From JAFLUQ01 sp964537995 (GTDB lineage Bacteria > Bacillota > Clostridia > UMGS1883): a stretch of DNA of 52,808 nucleotides. How positions within the stretch are numbered: the first letter of the stretch is position 1; every line of letters begins with the position of its first letter. The notes under the pieces were generated by a model. The model was not told the origin of the DNA and searched no databases. It saw nothing but the letters and a program-made list of their open reading frames with translations. This document shows positions 7,608 through 16,002 of this stretch, piece after piece. The DNA lies in contig CAZICW010000005.1 in assembly GCA_964537995.1 (NCBI GenBank), positions 1-52,808 of the forward strand, given 5' to 3'. The translations under genes and the position numbers were made by a program.

Positions 7608-8912
7608 TTATATTTTTTTTGTGCAATTTGCTAAAATTTTCAGTGCGTTGGCGGAAATATGTTCATACCTTTCTTTTTTGTTCTTAATTTTGATATGTTC
7701 CCATTCTATGATTCCGAAGTTGGCGTTCATAGGCTGGAAATTTTTAAGCGACGGCTCTGTGATATATGCCGCAAGCGCACCCGTACAGGTGGACGGAGGA
7801 AGCACGAGGGGCGCTTCTCCGAGGACGCGGCGCGCGGCATTTATTCCCGCCATAAGTCCCGACGAAGCCGACTCCACATAGCCCTCGACTCCGGTTATCT
7901 GTCCGGCAAAAAATATATCGGGCTTCGCGCGCAGGCTGTAGTCGGGCGAAAGCAGCTTCGGAGAATTTATATAGGTATTGCGGTGCATAACTCCGTAACG
8001 CGCAAATTCCGCGTTTTCAAGCCCCGGAATCATGGAAAACACTCTTTTCTGCTCTCCGAATTTCAGATTTGTCTGAAAGCCCACCAAATTGTACAGCGTT
8101 CCCGCGCTGTTGTCGCGCCGAAGCTGCAGCACCGCCCACGGGGTCAGCCCCGTTCGGGGATTTCGCAGGCCCTTCGGTTTGAGAGGGCCGAAGCGGAGCG
8201 TATCCTCTCCCCGTGCCGCCATGATTTCCACGGGCATACAGCCCTCGAACACGTTCGGCTTTTCCACATCGTCGCGGAGAGGCGCGCGCTCGGCGGAAAC
8301 AAGGGCGTTCCAAAAGGCGGAATATTCCTCCCTGTTCATCGGGCAGTTGATATAGTCCGCGGTTCCCTTGCCGTATCGCGCGGCAAAATATGTCTTTTCC
8401 GTATCAATGCTTTCCGCTGTCACCACGGGAGCGGCCGCGTCAAAAAAATGCAGTCCTTCGCTTCCCGTCAGCGCGGCAATGCTGTCGTTCAGTCCGCCGT
8501 ATGTCAAGGGCCCCGTCGCAATTACGGTTACGGCGTCCGACGGAATTTCCTCCGCCTGTTCGTTCACTATTTCAATGTTCGGCTCCGCTTTGATTTTTTC
8601 CGTAACAAGCGCGGCAAAGGCGTCGCGGTCAACGGCAAGCGCGCCGCCGGCGGGAACGCGCGTTTCGTCGGCGCAGCGAATCACAAGACTGCCCATGCGG
8701 CGCATTTCTTCCTTTAATAAACCGCAGGCGTTATCGAGTCCGTTCCCTTTCAGCGAATTGGAGCATACAAGCTCGCAGAGATTTTCGTTTGTGTGCGCCG
8801 GAGAAAATACGAGCGGCTTCATCTCGACAAGCCTAACCCTTATTCCGCGCCTGGCAATCTGCCACGCGGCTTCGCAGCCCGCAAGCCCGCCGCCGATTAC
8901 GTTTATATACAT
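7608..8912 (-). CDS. trmFO: Methylenetetrahydrofolate-tRNA-(uracil-5-)-methyltransferase
   Basis: FAD- and folate-dependent enzyme that makes ribothymidine at position 54 of the tRNA T-loop, the usual route in Bacillota. The 434-residue protein begins with the FAD-binding glycine motif GGGLAGCEAA (residues 7-16), followed by the family block CSNSLKGNGL and a C-terminal GQITGVEGYVESA region; length is typical. It is last in the cimA-leuCDB gene row, 75 bases after leuB with a hairpin in the gap, so it may be partly uncoupled from the operon. The ATG has AAAGGACGG upstream. No clear terminator follows. Confidence 0.97.
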   Translation of the reverse strand: MYINVIGGGLAGCEAAWQIARRGIRVRLVEMKPLVFSPAHTNENLCELVCSNSLKGNGLDNACGLLKEEMRRMGSLVIRCADETRVPAGGALAVDRDAFAALVTEKIKAEPNIEIVNEQAEEIPSDAVTVIATGPLTYGGLNDSIAALTGSEGLHFFDAAAPVVTAESIDTEKTYFAARYGKGTADYINCPMNREEYSAFWNALVSAERAPLRDDVEKPNVFEGCMPVEIMAARGEDTLRFGPLKPKGLRNPRTGLTPWAVLQLRRDNSAGTLYNLVGFQTNLKFGEQKRVFSMIPGLENAEFARYGVMHRNTYINSPKLLSPDYSLRAKPDIFFAGQITGVEGYVESASSGLMAGINAARRVLGEAPLVLPPSTCTGALAAYITEPSLKNFQPMNANFGIIEWEHIKIKNKKERYEHISANALKILANCTKKI

Positions 8913-8931
8913 ATCAGTCCGTCCTTTGCGA

Positions 8932-8957
8932 AAGGGGCTGCTTTTTCACAGCCCCTT
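8932..8957 (-). other. Hairpin between leuB and trmFO
   Basis: AAGGGGCTG pairs perfectly with CAGCCCCTT around an 8-base loop. On the minus strand only TTT follows, so this is at best a weak terminator; it could also be an RNA-processing or stability element between leuB and trmFO. Confidence 0.55.
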
Positions 8958-8987
8958 CAATGTATCAAAAAATTGCCCGCGCTCAGG

Positions 8988-10046
8988 TTATATTCTTGCG
9001 ATGACCGCGTCACCCATTTCCTTTGTTCCGACGGGAGCAAGACCGCCCGCGATGTCCGCCGTGCGCAGACCGTCGTCAAGAGCCTTGTTTACGGCATTTT
9101 CAATTGCGTCCGCCTCGGCCGCCATATTGAAGGAATAGCGCAGCATCATGGCGACGGAAAGAATCGTCGCAAGCGGGTTGGCTATATTTTTCCCCGCAAT
9201 ATCGGGAGCGGAGCCGTGTACCGGTTCGTACATTCCAAAGCTGCCCACGCCGAGCGACGCCGACGGCAGCATACCTATCGAGCCTGTAATCTGGCTCGCT
9301 TCATCGGAGAGGATGTCGCCGAAGATATTGCTTGTGGCAATAACGTCAAACTGGCGCGGATTGCGCACAAGCTGCATCGAGGCGTTGTCCACATAGAGAT
9401 AATCAACCTTTATTTCCGGATAATCCGCAAAAACCTTTGCCGCACATTCGCGCCACATACGCGAGGTTTCAAGAATATTCGCCTTGTCAACCACGGTTAT
9501 GTGCTTTTTGCGCTTCATGGCCGTTTCAGCGGCTTGGACGAGCAAACGCTCGATTTCCGCCCACGAATAGGATTCGACGTCATACGCGCTCTTTCCGTCC
9601 TCGCTTCTGCCGCTGTCGCCGAAATAGATTCCGCCCGTAAGCTCGCGCACAATCATTATGTCAAGTCCGCCCTCGATTATGCTCTCCTTAAGGGGGCAAG
9701 CCTCCTTAAGCTGATCGTACATAACGGCGGGACGGAGATTCGCGAACAGCCCCAGTCCTCCGCGCAAACCGAGCAGCGCCTGCTCGGGGCGTATTCCCGG
9801 AATATGCTCCCACTTTGGCCCTCCGACGGCTCCGAGAAGCACGCTGTCGCTCCTTTTGCAGGCTTCAAGCGTTGCTTCGGGCAGGGGCTGACCGCAGCTG
9901 TCAATAGCGCAGCCGCCCGCTTCAAGATAAGTATAATTGAATGTATGGCCGAACTTCGCTCCCACGGCGTCAAGCACGCGAATCGCCTGCGCCACAACCT
10001 CCTCGCCTATCCCGTCGCCGGGTATCACGGCAATATTCTTCTCCAT
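8988..10046 (-). CDS. leuB: 3-isopropylmalate dehydrogenase
   Basis: NAD-dependent oxidative decarboxylation of 3-isopropylmalate (leucine) or 3-methylmalate (isoleucine by the citramalate route). The 352-residue protein starts with IPGDGIGEEV and carries the metal/substrate region NIFGDILSDEAS and the NAD-site HGSAPDIAGK, as expected. AAGGAGGA lies at ideal spacing before the ATG. It sits 24 bases after leuD in the cimA-leuC-leuD-leuB operon. Use of the 3-methylmalate substrate is inferred from the cimA neighbour. Confidence 0.97.
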   Translation of the reverse strand: MEKNIAVIPGDGIGEEVVAQAIRVLDAVGAKFGHTFNYTYLEAGGCAIDSCGQPLPEATLEACKRSDSVLLGAVGGPKWEHIPGIRPEQALLGLRGGLGLFANLRPAVMYDQLKEACPLKESIIEGGLDIMIVRELTGGIYFGDSGRSEDGKSAYDVESYSWAEIERLLVQAAETAMKRKKHITVVDKANILETSRMWRECAAKVFADYPEIKVDYLYVDNASMQLVRNPRQFDVIATSNIFGDILSDEASQITGSIGMLPSASLGVGSFGMYEPVHGSAPDIAGKNIANPLATILSVAMMLRYSFNMAAEADAIENAVNKALDDGLRTADIAGGLAPVGTKEMGDAVIARI

Positions 10047-10070
10047 TTCTGTTTCCTCCTTAATATATAA

Positions 10071-10556
10071 TCACATTTCGGGGGCGTAAGCCGTAAGCCC
10101 GCCCGCGCTGATAATTTTTTGGATAAATTCGGGGAAGGGAGTGGTCTTATACTCCTTGCCCTTCGTCAAATTCCTGATAATTCCCGCCGAAAGATCGGCT
10201 TCGATAACATCGCCCTTTTCCGCGTCATCGACACATTCGCCGCATTCGAGAATCGGCAGACCGATGTTAATGGAATTGCGGTAAAATATTCTCGCGAAGC
10301 TCTTCGCGATAACGACCGCAATTCCGCTCGCCTTTATCGCCAGGGGAGCGTGTTCGCGGCTCGAGCCGCAGCCGAAATTGTAACCGCCTATCATAACGTC
10401 TCCATCGCTGACTTCCTTTACGAAGTCAGCGTCAATGTCCTCCATGCAATGCTCGCTGAGCAGTCTCGCGTCGCTGACATTGAGGTAACGCGCGGGAATG
10501 ATAACGTCCGTGTCAACGTTGTCGCCGTATTTGAAAGCCTTTCCTTTTATGTTCAT
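10071..10556 (-). CDS. leuD: 3-isopropylmalate dehydratase, small subunit
   Basis: Small (swivel-domain) subunit of the isopropylmalate/citraconate isomerase, partner of LeuC. The 161-residue protein has the family signature YNFGCGSSREHAP and the early DVIIPARYL segment; the length matches the short two-subunit form. It lies about 25 bases downstream of leuC. The same enzyme converts citramalate to 3-methylmalate in organisms that use CimA. Confidence 0.97.
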   Translation of the reverse strand: MNIKGKAFKYGDNVDTDVIIPARYLNVSDARLLSEHCMEDIDADFVKEVSDGDVMIGGYNFGCGSSREHAPLAIKASGIAVVIAKSFARIFYRNSINIGLPILECGECVDDAEKGDVIEADLSAGIIRNLTKGKEYKTTPFPEFIQKIISAGGLTAYAPEM

Positions 10557-10581
10557 TGCCTAATCCTTCCTTTCCCTGAAA

Positions 10582-11841
10582 TCAATCCGCTTTTGCCGCT
10601 ATATAGCCCTTGACCGCGCTTGCCGCCGCGACCGCCGGAGAAACCAGATATACCTCGCTCTTCACATGACCCATTCTGCCCACAAAATTGCGGTTTGTCG
10701 TTGACGCGGCTCTCTCGCCGTCGGCAAGGATTCCCATGTGTCCGCCGAGGCACGGCCCGCAGGTCGGAGGCGAAATTATGCAGCCGGCGTCCATGAATAT
10801 TTTGAAATATCCTCTCTCCATGCACTCCGTCCATATCTTGGGAGTGGCGGGAATAACGATGCAGCGCACTCCTTCGGCAATATGTCTGCCCTCAAGCACC
10901 CTTGCGGCAATTTCCATGTCGCTTATTCTTCCGTTGGTGCAGCTTCCGATAACGACCTGATCCAGCATTATCTTCATTGCTTCCGTTTCGGCGACGGTTT
11001 TGCCGTTTTCGGGAAGATGCGGGAACGCCACCATTTGCGGCACCTCGCCGAGATCGATTTCCATAGTCGTTTCATATTCGGCGTCGGCGTCCGGTTCAAC
11101 GAAGGAAAAATCCTCGCAGCCGGCGGCTCTGAGATACGCCTCCGTTTTGTCGTCGCCGGGGAATATTCCGTTTTTGGCGCCGGCTTCAATCGCCATGTTC
11201 GCAATTGTAAAGCGTTCGTCCATTGTCAGCTCGCCCACGCCCTCGCCGGTAAACTCCATCGAGGAGTAAAGCGCGCCGTCAACGCCTATTTTTGAAATTA
11301 TATATAAAATCAAATCCTTGCCGCACACGTCGCCCTTGAATTTGCCCGTAAGATTGAAGCGATGAGCGCGCGGAACCTTCATCCATGCCTTGCCCGTAGC
11401 CATGCCAACGGCGACGTCCGTCGAGCCCACGCCCGTACTGAACGCATTGAGCGCGCCGTATGTGCAGGTGTGAGAATCCGCGCCGATAACGGCGTAACCC
11501 GCGCGCACTATGCCCTTTTCGGGAAGGATGGCGTGCTCGACTCCGGCGCAGCCGCCCTCAAAATATTTCTTTACTCCCCACTTTTTGGCAAATTCACGCA
11601 CCTGCTTGCACTGCTGCGCGCTCTTGATGTCCTTGTTCGGTGTGAAGTGATCCAGCACAAAACACACCTTGTCGGGGCATTTCATTGTGAAGCCCGCCTT
11701 TTCAAACACATTCACGGCAACCGGGCCGGTTACGTCGTTCGCCATACAGAGGTCAAGCTGTATCAGTATGAGCTGATCGGCCTTAACCTCGTTCAGTCCC
11801 GCCTTTTTGGCAAGGATTTTTTGCGTCATTGTCATTCCCAT
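10582..11841 (-). CDS. leuC: 3-isopropylmalate dehydratase, large subunit
   Basis: Aconitase-family large subunit carrying the [4Fe-4S] cluster; cysteine ligands are visible in GSCTNGR and in PPTCGPCLGG. With LeuD it isomerises isopropylmalate or citramalate. The 419-residue form belongs to the prokaryotic HACN-like subclass. An in-frame GTG at 11850 and several closely spaced ATGs are possible starts; I chose ATG 11841 because AGGTG lies six bases upstream. The gene begins 32 bases after the cimA stop. Confidence 0.96.
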   Translation of the reverse strand: MGMTMTQKILAKKAGLNEVKADQLILIQLDLCMANDVTGPVAVNVFEKAGFTMKCPDKVCFVLDHFTPNKDIKSAQQCKQVREFAKKWGVKKYFEGGCAGVEHAILPEKGIVRAGYAVIGADSHTCTYGALNAFSTGVGSTDVAVGMATGKAWMKVPRAHRFNLTGKFKGDVCGKDLILYIISKIGVDGALYSSMEFTGEGVGELTMDERFTIANMAIEAGAKNGIFPGDDKTEAYLRAAGCEDFSFVEPDADAEYETTMEIDLGEVPQMVAFPHLPENGKTVAETEAMKIMLDQVVIGSCTNGRISDMEIAARVLEGRHIAEGVRCIVIPATPKIWTECMERGYFKIFMDAGCIISPPTCGPCLGGHMGILADGERAASTTNRNFVGRMGHVKSEVYLVSPAVAAASAVKGYIAAKAD

Positions 11842-11873
11842 TATTATCACCTTTTCTGTTTATATATTATATG

Positions 11874-13484
11874 TTAGATTTTTTTATTCCCGCGGCGGTG
11901 GCTTTCCTCGTCCTTTATCAGCTTATACTCTATCGAATCCTCCAACGCCTTTTTCGACGCCATGATAACGTCGGTGCTGACCCCGACCGTAGTCCAGCTG
12001 TCCACTCCGTCGGTCGATTCCACAAGCACGCGCACCTTCGCGCCGGTCGCGGCGGCGCTGTCAAGTACGCGCACCTTATAGTCCACAAGCCGCAGCCGTC
12101 CTATCGAAGGATAAAAGCGCTCAAGCGCCTTTCTCAACGCAATATCGGTCGCGTTGACGGGGCCCTCGCTGCTTTCGGCAGCCGTAACCTCCGACCTTTT
12201 TCCAACGCGCACCTTTGTAAACGCCGTGGAATAGCCCGTCGTCGAATCCGCCGAAACCGTGTCCTGTTCAAGCATTATTCGGAACCGCTCGATGTCGAAC
12301 AGGTGCTGGTTTTCGCCGAGCAAGCGGCGAATTTCAAGCTCAAGGCTGGCTTCGGCGGCTTCAAATTGATAGCCGTTGTACTCCAGCTCCTTCATACGCG
12401 CCAGGATTGTTTTTATTTTGGGCGAATCTCTGTCAATCGTCGGGTCGATTTTTTTCAGCAGCGGCATAAGCGCGCTCTTGCCCGAAACCTCGCTGACAAG
12501 AAGCGTGCGTTCGTTTCCGACTACGGCAGGATCGATATGCTCGAAGGTCTGCGGCATTTTCATGACCGCGTCGATGTGCATTCCGCCCTTGTGGGAAAAC
12601 GCGCCCTTGCTTATGTAAGGCATTCCGTTTATGTTTATATTGGTTATTTCGGCAACCTCGCGGCATATCGGAGAGAGACGTTCCATTTGCTCGGCGCTGA
12701 TTATGTCATAGCCGCGTTTAAGCTGAAGATTTGCAATTATAGTGCTGAGATTGGCGTTTCCGCACCTTTCGCCTATACCGTTAAGCGTTCCCTGAACGTG
12801 TACCGCCCCCGCCGCCGCGCTCATAACCGCATTGCCGACAGCCATTCCGCCGTCGTTGTGCGTATGTATACCGACCGCGCAGCTCACAGCCTCAACCGCC
12901 GCTTTTGTGATGTCGAAAATCTCGTCGGGAAAGGTCCCGCCGTTCGTGTCGCACAGGCAGACAACCTCGGCTCCCGCTTTATCGGCTGTACGGATAACCT
13001 CAAGCGCGTATTCGGGATTGCGCCTATAGCCGTCAAAAAAATGCTCCGCGTCGAAAATTACCTTTTTCCCCCGGCTCACGGCGTAGGCGACGGTATCCTT
13101 TATCATGGCGAGATTTTCTTCAAGCGTCGTGTTCAGCACCTCGGAGACATGAAGATCCCATGCCTTGCCGAAAACGGAAATATACTCGGTTCCCGCGTCG
13201 AGCAGAGCTTTCAGCGCCGGGTCATCCTCGGCGCGGCTGTTCACCCTGCGGGTACTGCCGAAGGCAACCAGCTTCGCGTTCACGGGAGGATTTTCGGCAA
13301 TTTCGCGAAAGAACTCCCTGTCCTTAACATTCGAAAACGGATTTCCCGCCTCAATCAAATCCACTCCCAATTCGTCGAGCAGATGTACAATTTTAATTTT
13401 ATCCGGTATCGAAAACGAAACCGCCTCCGACTGAGCGCCGTCGCGCAGCGTCGTATCAAGAACCGTAATTTTATTGGAAGCCAA
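11874..13484 (-). CDS. cimA: Citramalate synthase (CimA/LeuA-type)
   Basis: Condenses acetyl-CoA with pyruvate to citramalate, the first step of the threonine-independent isoleucine route. The 536-residue protein opens with VLDTTLRDGAQ and carries the HMGL-like barrel with HTHNDGGMAVGN, followed by a C-terminal LeuA dimer/allosteric domain. The DELG(V)DLIEAGNPFSNPKD-like block and overall length favour the citramalate family over classic 2-isopropylmalate synthase, but specificity is an inference. The start is TTG 13484, with AAGGAGGAC upstream; an ATG at 13535 coincides with the predicted transcription start and is rejected. Confidence 0.86.
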   Translation of the reverse strand: MASNKITVLDTTLRDGAQSEAVSFSIPDKIKIVHLLDELGVDLIEAGNPFSNVKDREFFREIAENPPVNAKLVAFGSTRRVNSRAEDDPALKALLDAGTEYISVFGKAWDLHVSEVLNTTLEENLAMIKDTVAYAVSRGKKVIFDAEHFFDGYRRNPEYALEVIRTADKAGAEVVCLCDTNGGTFPDEIFDITKAAVEAVSCAVGIHTHNDGGMAVGNAVMSAAAGAVHVQGTLNGIGERCGNANLSTIIANLQLKRGYDIISAEQMERLSPICREVAEITNININGMPYISKGAFSHKGGMHIDAVMKMPQTFEHIDPAVVGNERTLLVSEVSGKSALMPLLKKIDPTIDRDSPKIKTILARMKELEYNGYQFEAAEASLELEIRRLLGENQHLFDIERFRIMLEQDTVSADSTTGYSTAFTKVRVGKRSEVTAAESSEGPVNATDIALRKALERFYPSIGRLRLVDYKVRVLDSAAATGAKVRVLVESTDGVDSWTTVGVSTDVIMASKKALEDSIEYKLIKDEESHRRGNKKI

Positions 13485-13540
13485 TGCGCCGTCCTCCTTT
13501 GAACCGACAATATATTTTTGATATTTGCCTCGCATTTTAT

Positions 13541-13569
13541 ATTTTACTACCGATAAATTTTATAGTCAA
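13541..13569 (-). promoter_or_regulatory. Sigma-A promoter of the cimA-leuCDB operon
   Basis: Minus strand: TTGACT, 17-base spacer, TAAAAT. The predicted start near 13534 gives a leader of about 50 bases, too short for a T-box, so no leader attenuation is apparent. Confidence 0.75.
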
Positions 13570-13632
13570 CACTGTTTTTTATCTCTGTTCGGCGCTTTTT
13601 TAAATTTTTTTTGACAAATATTAAAAAAACAC

Positions 13633-13661
13633 TTGCATTCGGCAAAAAAATCTGTTACAAT
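13633..13661 (+). promoter_or_regulatory. Sigma-A promoter of rpmB
   Basis: TTGCAT, 17-base spacer, TACAAT, divergent from the cimA promoter; the leader is about 50 bases. Confidence 0.7.
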
Positions 13662-13716
13662 ACATAGTGCTTGATTTTTATTTGTATGAATTTCCCCATC
13701 GAAGGAGGTAACGGCT

Positions 13717-13905
13717 ATGGCAAAGTGCGATATTTGCGGAAAGGGAGTAACCTTCGGAATAAAGGTTTCTCACTCCCACAGACGCTCCAACCGCGCGTGG
13801 AAGCCCAACATCAGAACCGTCAAGGCTCTTGTTAACGGCACGCCCAAGACAATTCATGTCTGCTCCCGCTGTCTTCGCAGCGATAAGGTTGTCAGAGCTA
13901 TCTGA
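13717..13905 (+). CDS. rpmB: 50S ribosomal protein L28
   Basis: A 62-residue ribosomal protein of the zinc-binding type: CDIC near the N-terminus (C4, C7) and CSRC near the C-terminus (two further cysteines) form a complete four-cysteine ribbon. The block GIKVSHSHRRSNRAW is characteristic. GAAGGAGGT lies at good spacing before the ATG. It is a single-gene unit with its own promoter and terminator, divergent from cimA. Confidence 0.98.
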   Translation: MAKCDICGKGVTFGIKVSHSHRRSNRAWKPNIRTVKALVNGTPKTIHVCSRCLRSDKVVRAI

Positions 13906-13929
13906 AACTGAAAGTTTCCCCTGCATTGT

Positions 13930-13952
13930 AGGCGCTTTTCGGGCGCCTTTTT
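13930..13952 (+). terminator. Terminator after rpmB
   Basis: AGGCGC and GCGCCT form a 6-bp GC-rich stem with a 7-base loop, followed by a T run (TTTTT). Confidence 0.8.
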
Positions 13953-13968
13953 GCGTTGCAAAAAATGC

Positions 13969-13997
13969 TTGACAGCGAACAAAAGTTCTGCTATTAT
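13969..13997 (+). promoter_or_regulatory. Sigma-A promoter of uvrB-uvrA
   Basis: TTGACA, 17-base spacer, TATTAT. The spacer holds the LexA box at 13977-13988, so repressor binding would block RNA polymerase directly. Confidence 0.8.
13977..13988 (+). promoter_or_regulatory. LexA (DinR) SOS box
   Basis: The sequence GAACAAAAGTTC, with C before it, fits the Gram-positive SOS box GAAC-N4-GTTC exactly. It lies between the -35 and -10 of the uvrB promoter, the classic position for repression. This predicts DNA-damage induction of uvrBA. Confidence 0.85.
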
Positions 13998-14042
13998 ATA
14001 AAATATATTATAGACAGAGCTATTTACAAGGATTGAGGAAAT

Positions 14043-15992
14043 ATGGATTTTCAGCTTGTTTCGGACTATAAGCCCACCGGCGACCAGCCGCAGGCAATCG
14101 ACAGCCTTGTCCAAGGCATAAAAAGCGGCTTGCCCGCCCAAGTGCTGCTCGGCGTCACGGGCAGCGGCAAAACCTTTACGGTGGCGAACGTGATCGAAAA
14201 GGTCAACAAGCCGACGCTTGTACTGGCTCACAACAAAACCCTTGCCGCTCAGCTTTGCAGCGAATTTAAGGAATTTTTCCCGAACAACGCCGTGGAATAT
14301 TTTGTCAGCTTTTACGATTACTACCAGCCCGAGGCATATATTGCCGCCAGCGACACCTATATCGAAAAGGACGCCCAGACCAACGACGACATAGACAAGC
14401 TCCGCCACAGCGCCACAAGCGCGCTGTTTGAGAGGCGCGACGTGATTGTGGTTGCGTCGGTGAGCTGTATTTACGGTCTGGGCGACCCGAACGACTACCG
14501 CTCAATGGTGCTGTCGCTGCGCCCCGGTATGGTCAAGGACAGGGATTCCGTAATTTCCAAGCTCATCGAAATGCAGTATCAGCGCAACGACATAAACTTC
14601 GTGCGCGGAAAATTCCGCGTACACGGCGACATTTTGGAAGTAATTCCCGCCAGCAGCGCGGAAAATGCCGTAAGGATAGAATTTTTCGGCGACGAGATTG
14701 ACCGTATCAGCGAAATTGATACTCTTACGGGCGAGGTTTTGGGCGTAAGGAACCACATTGCCATCTTCCCCGCCTCCCACTATGCGACGACAAAAGAAAA
14801 GCTCGAAGCCGCGGTTGACGGAATAAAGGAAGAGCTGGAGCAGCGGCTTGCCGAGCTGAAGGCGGCGAACAGGCTTGTGGAGGCTCAACGGCTTGAGGAA
14901 CGGACAAACTATGACATAGAAATGATGCGCGAGGTCGGCTATTGCAGCGGAATCGAAAACTATTCCCGCCACATCAGCGGTCGTGCCGCCGGAAGTCCGC
15001 CTTATACACTGCTGGACTATTTCCCCGACGATTTTCTTTTGGTGGTGGATGAAAGCCACGTCACAATTCCGCAGCTCCGCGCCATGTACGCCGGCGACAG
15101 AAGCCGCAAGCTCAATCTTGTGGAGTACGGCTTCCGTCTCCCTTCCGCGCTGGATAACCGCCCTCTCTCCTTCGAGGAATTCGAAAAGCATATCAATCAG
15201 GCAATATATGTCAGCGCCACCCCCGCGGAATACGAACGCGGGCTTGCGAAAAACACCGCCGAGCAGATAATCCGCCCGACCGGTCTGCTCGATCCCGAAG
15301 TCATCGTGCGCCCCGTCAAGGGTCAAATTGACGATTTGCTGAACGAAATAAATATTCGCGCCGAAAAAAAAGAGAGAGTTCTTGTTACGACGCTCACAAA
15401 AAAAATGGCGGAGGATTTGACGGACTATCTCCGCACAATGGGCGTGAACGTGAAATATATGCACTCCGACGTGGAAACTCTGGAGCGCATGGAAATTGTG
15501 CGCGACCTGAGATTGGGAGTTTTCGATGTGCTTGTCGGAATAAATCTGCTGCGCGAAGGGCTTGATCTTCCGGAGGTATCGCTTGTTGCAATTCTCGACG
15601 CCGACAAGGAGGGCTTTCTCAGAAGCGAAACCTCCCTTGTCCAGACCATAGGCAGAGCGGCAAGGAACGTCAACGGCAAGGTCATAATGTACGCCGACGC
15701 CGAAACCGATTCGATGAGACGCGCCATAAGCGAAACAAACCGCCGCCGCGAAATACAGAATCGCTACAATATTGACCACGGCATAACGCCGAAGGGAATA
15801 AAAAAGGCGGTCAGCGACGTTATTGCCGCCGTAAAGCCCGACGGGGACGAAAAGTCCGAAAACGCCGACATGACGGCCCTGATTGCGAAGCTGACCGACG
15901 AAATGCGGCTTGCCGCGCAGGAGCTGCGCTTCGAGGACGCGGCGAAGCTGAGGGACAGGATAAAGAGACTGAAAAAAGACAATCGGGAGTGA
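14043..15992 (+). CDS. uvrB: Excinuclease ABC subunit B
   Basis: Nucleotide-excision repair helicase-like subunit that receives damaged DNA from UvrA and recruits UvrC. The 649-residue protein has a Walker A GVTGSGKTFT (about residues 38-47), the tyrosine-rich beta-hairpin region SFYDYYQPEAY, the DEAD-like DESH box, helicase motifs VI (QTIGRAARN) and a C-terminal UVR coiled coil (EMRLAAQELRFEDAAKLRD). Length is normal. GAGGAAAT precedes the ATG. It is first in a two-gene operon with uvrA and is under the LexA-box promoter described above. Confidence 0.99.
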   Translation: MDFQLVSDYKPTGDQPQAIDSLVQGIKSGLPAQVLLGVTGSGKTFTVANVIEKVNKPTLVLAHNKTLAAQLCSEFKEFFPNNAVEYFVSFYDYYQPEAYIAASDTYIEKDAQTNDDIDKLRHSATSALFERRDVIVVASVSCIYGLGDPNDYRSMVLSLRPGMVKDRDSVISKLIEMQYQRNDINFVRGKFRVHGDILEVIPASSAENAVRIEFFGDEIDRISEIDTLTGEVLGVRNHIAIFPASHYATTKEKLEAAVDGIKEELEQRLAELKAANRLVEAQRLEERTNYDIEMMREVGYCSGIENYSRHISGRAAGSPPYTLLDYFPDDFLLVVDESHVTIPQLRAMYAGDRSRKLNLVEYGFRLPSALDNRPLSFEEFEKHINQAIYVSATPAEYERGLAKNTAEQIIRPTGLLDPEVIVRPVKGQIDDLLNEINIRAEKKERVLVTTLTKKMAEDLTDYLRTMGVNVKYMHSDVETLERMEIVRDLRLGVFDVLVGINLLREGLDLPEVSLVAILDADKEGFLRSETSLVQTIGRAARNVNGKVIMYADAETDSMRRAISETNRRREIQNRYNIDHGITPKGIKKAVSDVIAAVKPDGDEKSENADMTALIAKLTDEMRLAAQELRFEDAAKLRDRIKRLKKDNRE

Positions 15993-16002
15993 AAAATCGG
16001 GA

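Noticed and set aside
11829..13502. Long plus-strand open frame opposite cimA
   Set aside because: Antisense shadow of cimA; basic, low-complexity composition and no ribosome site.
13485..13540. T-box or leader attenuator before cimA
   Set aside because: The predicted leader is only about 50 bases and shows no T-box motif.
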